Assembly (NCBI RefSeq): GCF_001280845.1
Contig: NZ_LGHP01000001.1
Coordinates: 2,877,916-2,941,915 of the forward strand
Length of the DNA stretch: 64,000 bases
From: Bacillus sp. FJAT-28004
GTDB lineage: Bacteria; Bacillota; Bacilli; Paenibacillales; Paenibacillaceae
Reading direction: 5' to 3'
In this document: in pieces, positions 62,443 through 64,000 of the stretch
Layout: every line of letters starts with the position of its first letter
How positions within the stretch are numbered: the first letter of the stretch is position 1
Made by a program: the position numbers and the translations under genes
Notes under the pieces: model-generated
Databases searched by the model: none
Seen by the model: only the letters and a program-made list of their open reading frames with translations
What the model was told of the DNA's origin: nothing

Positions 62443-62886
62443 TTAGATGGGAACATCCAACAAATCTACTGACTTGTTAGCTGCTCCACAGCCACTCAGT
62501 TTGTAGGCGTAAGCACGCCCCTTTGCTTCTTTTTGCAGCGTATCGCATAAATAGGTTTTCACGCTTGATGAGCCGTACTTATCCTGCGAAGTATCGTAAC
62601 GAACCTCGATCTGCTTCTCTATTCGCAAGAGATTATAAAAAATCGGGTTTCCTTCTGTTATAAAACGCACAACTCGGACTTCATCCGCAGATCCGCTAAT
62701 AAAAGCATCCAGTTTCTCACTATTCGTAACTTCATCCGACTTTGCAATGACATCCTCCGTCTCATTAATCGCATAGTCATAGGCTTCATCTGCATTTTGC
62801 TTAGGCACTGTAGCCTGCTCCTGACCAGCACATCCAACCAGCAGAAGCATCGTTACTGCAATGGCTGCTATTGTTCTCATAGCCAT
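62443..62886 (-). CDS. DUF4362-like lipoprotein
   Basis: 147 residues; GGAGG 9 nt before the ATG. Signal peptide with lipobox LLVGCAGQ. The rest (about 45-120) shows the DUF4362 pattern: LDAFISGSADEVRVVRFITEGNPIFYNLLR, RYDTSQDKYGSSSVKTYLC. Two C-terminal cysteines (YLC and SGCG) may form a disulfide. Likely attached to the outer face of the membrane. No function is established for the family. Confidence 0.75.
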   Translation of the reverse strand: MAMRTIAAIAVTMLLLVGCAGQEQATVPKQNADEAYDYAINETEDVIAKSDEVTNSEKLDAFISGSADEVRVVRFITEGNPIFYNLLRIEKQIEVRYDTSQDKYGSSSVKTYLCDTLQKEAKGRAYAYKLSGCGAANKSVDLLDVPI

Positions 62887-62917
62887 GATGTAAATCCTCC
62901 TTTCCTCAGCCCATCCA

Positions 62918-64000
62918 TTAGCTATTTATTTGCGCGCGCAGCTGGCGAATTTCATTCATCAATTGCTGCTGGTCCGCAGGGTCATCCGGCTCAGTACTGC
63001 TCATGAGCTGTGTTAAACGCAGCTGCAACATCTCCCGCTCATTTTGGCTTACCTGCTCTTCTGCAGAAAGCAAACGGCTTCGATCCTTAGATATATACTC
63101 CTCATACGATCCGTGGAACAAACTCGGTTCACTCTGCCCATCCAGTACGAGCAGCCGATTAGCCGCTTGGCGAACTAAATAGCGATCATGGGTTACAAGC
63201 AGAACGACACCCGGATAATGCTGAAGCGCCTGTTCGACCTGCTCTCGCGTGCTAATATCCAAATAGTTCGTTGGCTCATCGAGCACGAGCAGATTGGCTT
63301 TGCCAAAATACAGCTTCAAGAAAGCTACTCGGCATCGCTCGCCCATACTTAAATCTCCGATTCGCTTAAATACGTCCTCCTTTGAAAACAGGAAGCAGCC
63401 CAAAATCGTCCTTGCATGTGACTGAGTCATTTCTGGAAGCATCAATAAGCTGTCTAGAATGGTCATCTCATTGTCGAGCTTATCAAGCTCCTGCTCAAAA
63501 TATCCAATTTTCACCTGAGGATGAAGGCTAACCTTGCCTGTGCTTGGCAATAAACTGCCTGTCGCAAGTTTTAACAGAGTCGACTTGCCTACTCCGTTCG
63601 GACCTAGTACAGCAAGTCGATCGCCTCTGCCAAGGGTGAGACTTAGCCTGCTTATGACTTGCTTGCGACCCTCATAGGCAAAACTAACGTCCTCCATCCG
63701 AAGCAGTGTTGCAGCAGCAAAACCTTCGGACTCCAGCTGCATACGAAGCTGTGATTCCTCACGCGGCTTCTGCACCTTATCACGGTCCAATCGCTCAAGC
63801 GCGGATTCCTTTGCATGCAGACGTGAAACATTTTTCTTTGATTTTGATCTAAGAAAATCATTTTGACCCGCTGCCTTATGCGCCTGCTGGAACCATTCCG
63901 CATACATCCGTATGCTCTCAAGCAGCTTCTCCCGCTCCAACTCCTGCTTCTTATGCAGCGCCTCCTGCGTCCTGAGCTCCAGCTCTTTCTGTGCCTTATA
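62918..64000 (-). CDS. ABC-F ATPase, antibiotic-resistance (VmlR/Vga/Lsa) type; N-terminal part outside the window
   Basis: 361 C-terminal residues are visible and the frame is open to the right edge. The first 90 residues are the basic, helical inter-domain linker (RSKSKKNVSRLHAKESALERL), the part that reaches the ribosomal P site in ABC-F proteins. The second ATPase domain follows: Walker A GPNGVGKST, signature LSMGERCRVAFLKL, Walker B LLVLDEPTNYLD, H-loop VTHDR. No transmembrane segment, as expected. The LSMGE signature and linker resemble ribosome-protection proteins such as VmlR, but housekeeping ABC-F relatives cannot be excluded without the N terminus. Confidence 0.85.
   Translation of the reverse strand, partial: YKAQKELELRTQEALHKKQELEREKLLESIRMYAEWFQQAHKAAGQNDFLRSKSKKNVSRLHAKESALERLDRDKVQKPREESQLRMQLESEGFAAATLLRMEDVSFAYEGRKQVISRLSLTLGRGDRLAVLGPNGVGKSTLLKLATGSLLPSTGKVSLHPQVKIGYFEQELDKLDNEMTILDSLLMLPEMTQSHARTILGCFLFSKEDVFKRIGDLSMGERCRVAFLKLYFGKANLLVLDEPTNYLDISTREQVEQALQHYPGVVLLVTHDRYLVRQAANRLLVLDGQSEPSLFHGSYEEYISKDRSRLLSAEEQVSQNEREMLQLRLTQLMSSTEPDDPADQQQLMNEIRQLRAQINS

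Overview
The window looks like a chromosomal segment of a spore-forming, low-to-moderate GC Bacillota, most likely Paenibacillus or a close relative (inference). The grounds are very large secreted glycoside hydrolases ending in S-layer homology (SLH) domains, CUT1 sugar transporters of the LplB/LplC type without their own ATPase, a YesM/YesN-type two-component pair, strong AGGAGG ribosome-binding sites with many TTG/GTG starts, and CcpA (cre) and HrcA (CIRCE) operator sequences. No rRNA, tRNA, IS element, prophage or CRISPR array was seen.

Layout. 1-4173 (-): a GH43 exo-galactanase-like SLH enzyme, running off the left edge. 4.5-17 kb: mixed genes, namely a pentapeptide-repeat protein, a DUF3895-type protein with a 36-bp in-frame repeat, a DUF4358/MBOAT/DHHW polymer-acetylation operon, a P-loop kinase behind a 20-codon leader ORF, an SDR, a PhzF protein, a DUF72 protein, an M20 dipeptidase and bdbC. 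17.19-18.52 kb: about twelve tandem copies of a 112-bp unit, each able to form two hairpins. 18.6-25.6 kb (-): six transporter genes in the order SBP-permease-permease-permease-permease-SBP, divergent from a YesM/YesN sensor-regulator pair (25.8-29.2 kb, +). 29.3-31.2 kb: htpG behind a CIRCE element. 32.0-39.6 kb (-): one 2510-residue protein fusing GH3, GH30, several carbohydrate-binding-like modules and three SLH domains.

39.9-53.8 kb is the most unusual block. It is a Ter-type stress cluster: terB on the plus strand, and on the minus strand an ECF-sigma-like promoter, three single TerD-domain genes, a decayed TerD remnant, a double-TerD (TerA-like) gene and a TerC membrane protein. These are followed by a predicted biosynthetic module (CitE-like lyase, a fused phosphoribosyltransferase/TRSP/StiP/PELOTA protein, a HAD phosphatase and an ATP-grasp ligase) and a separately promoted xpaC-telA pair. 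tdk, a gene of unknown function and a 30-residue membrane peptide lie beside it.

54.1-61.7 kb is a carboxylate-use unit. A CitT/CitS-like two-component system is divergent from a tripartite tricarboxylate transporter (TctC, TctB, TctA), an ACT-domain malic enzyme and an HPr-like protein that lacks the usual phospho-histidine loop; a near-consensus cre lies between the two directions. The right end has a small membrane-anchored protein, four copies of a short inverted intergenic repeat, a DUF4362-like lipoprotein and the C-terminal part of an ABC-F ATPase that continues beyond the window.

Together the glycoside hydrolases, transporters, YesMN pair and cre sites suggest polysaccharide capture and import under carbon catabolite control. 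The Ter block suggests an envelope or metal-stress response that also makes a nucleoside-like metabolite. Both statements are inferences from domain content.
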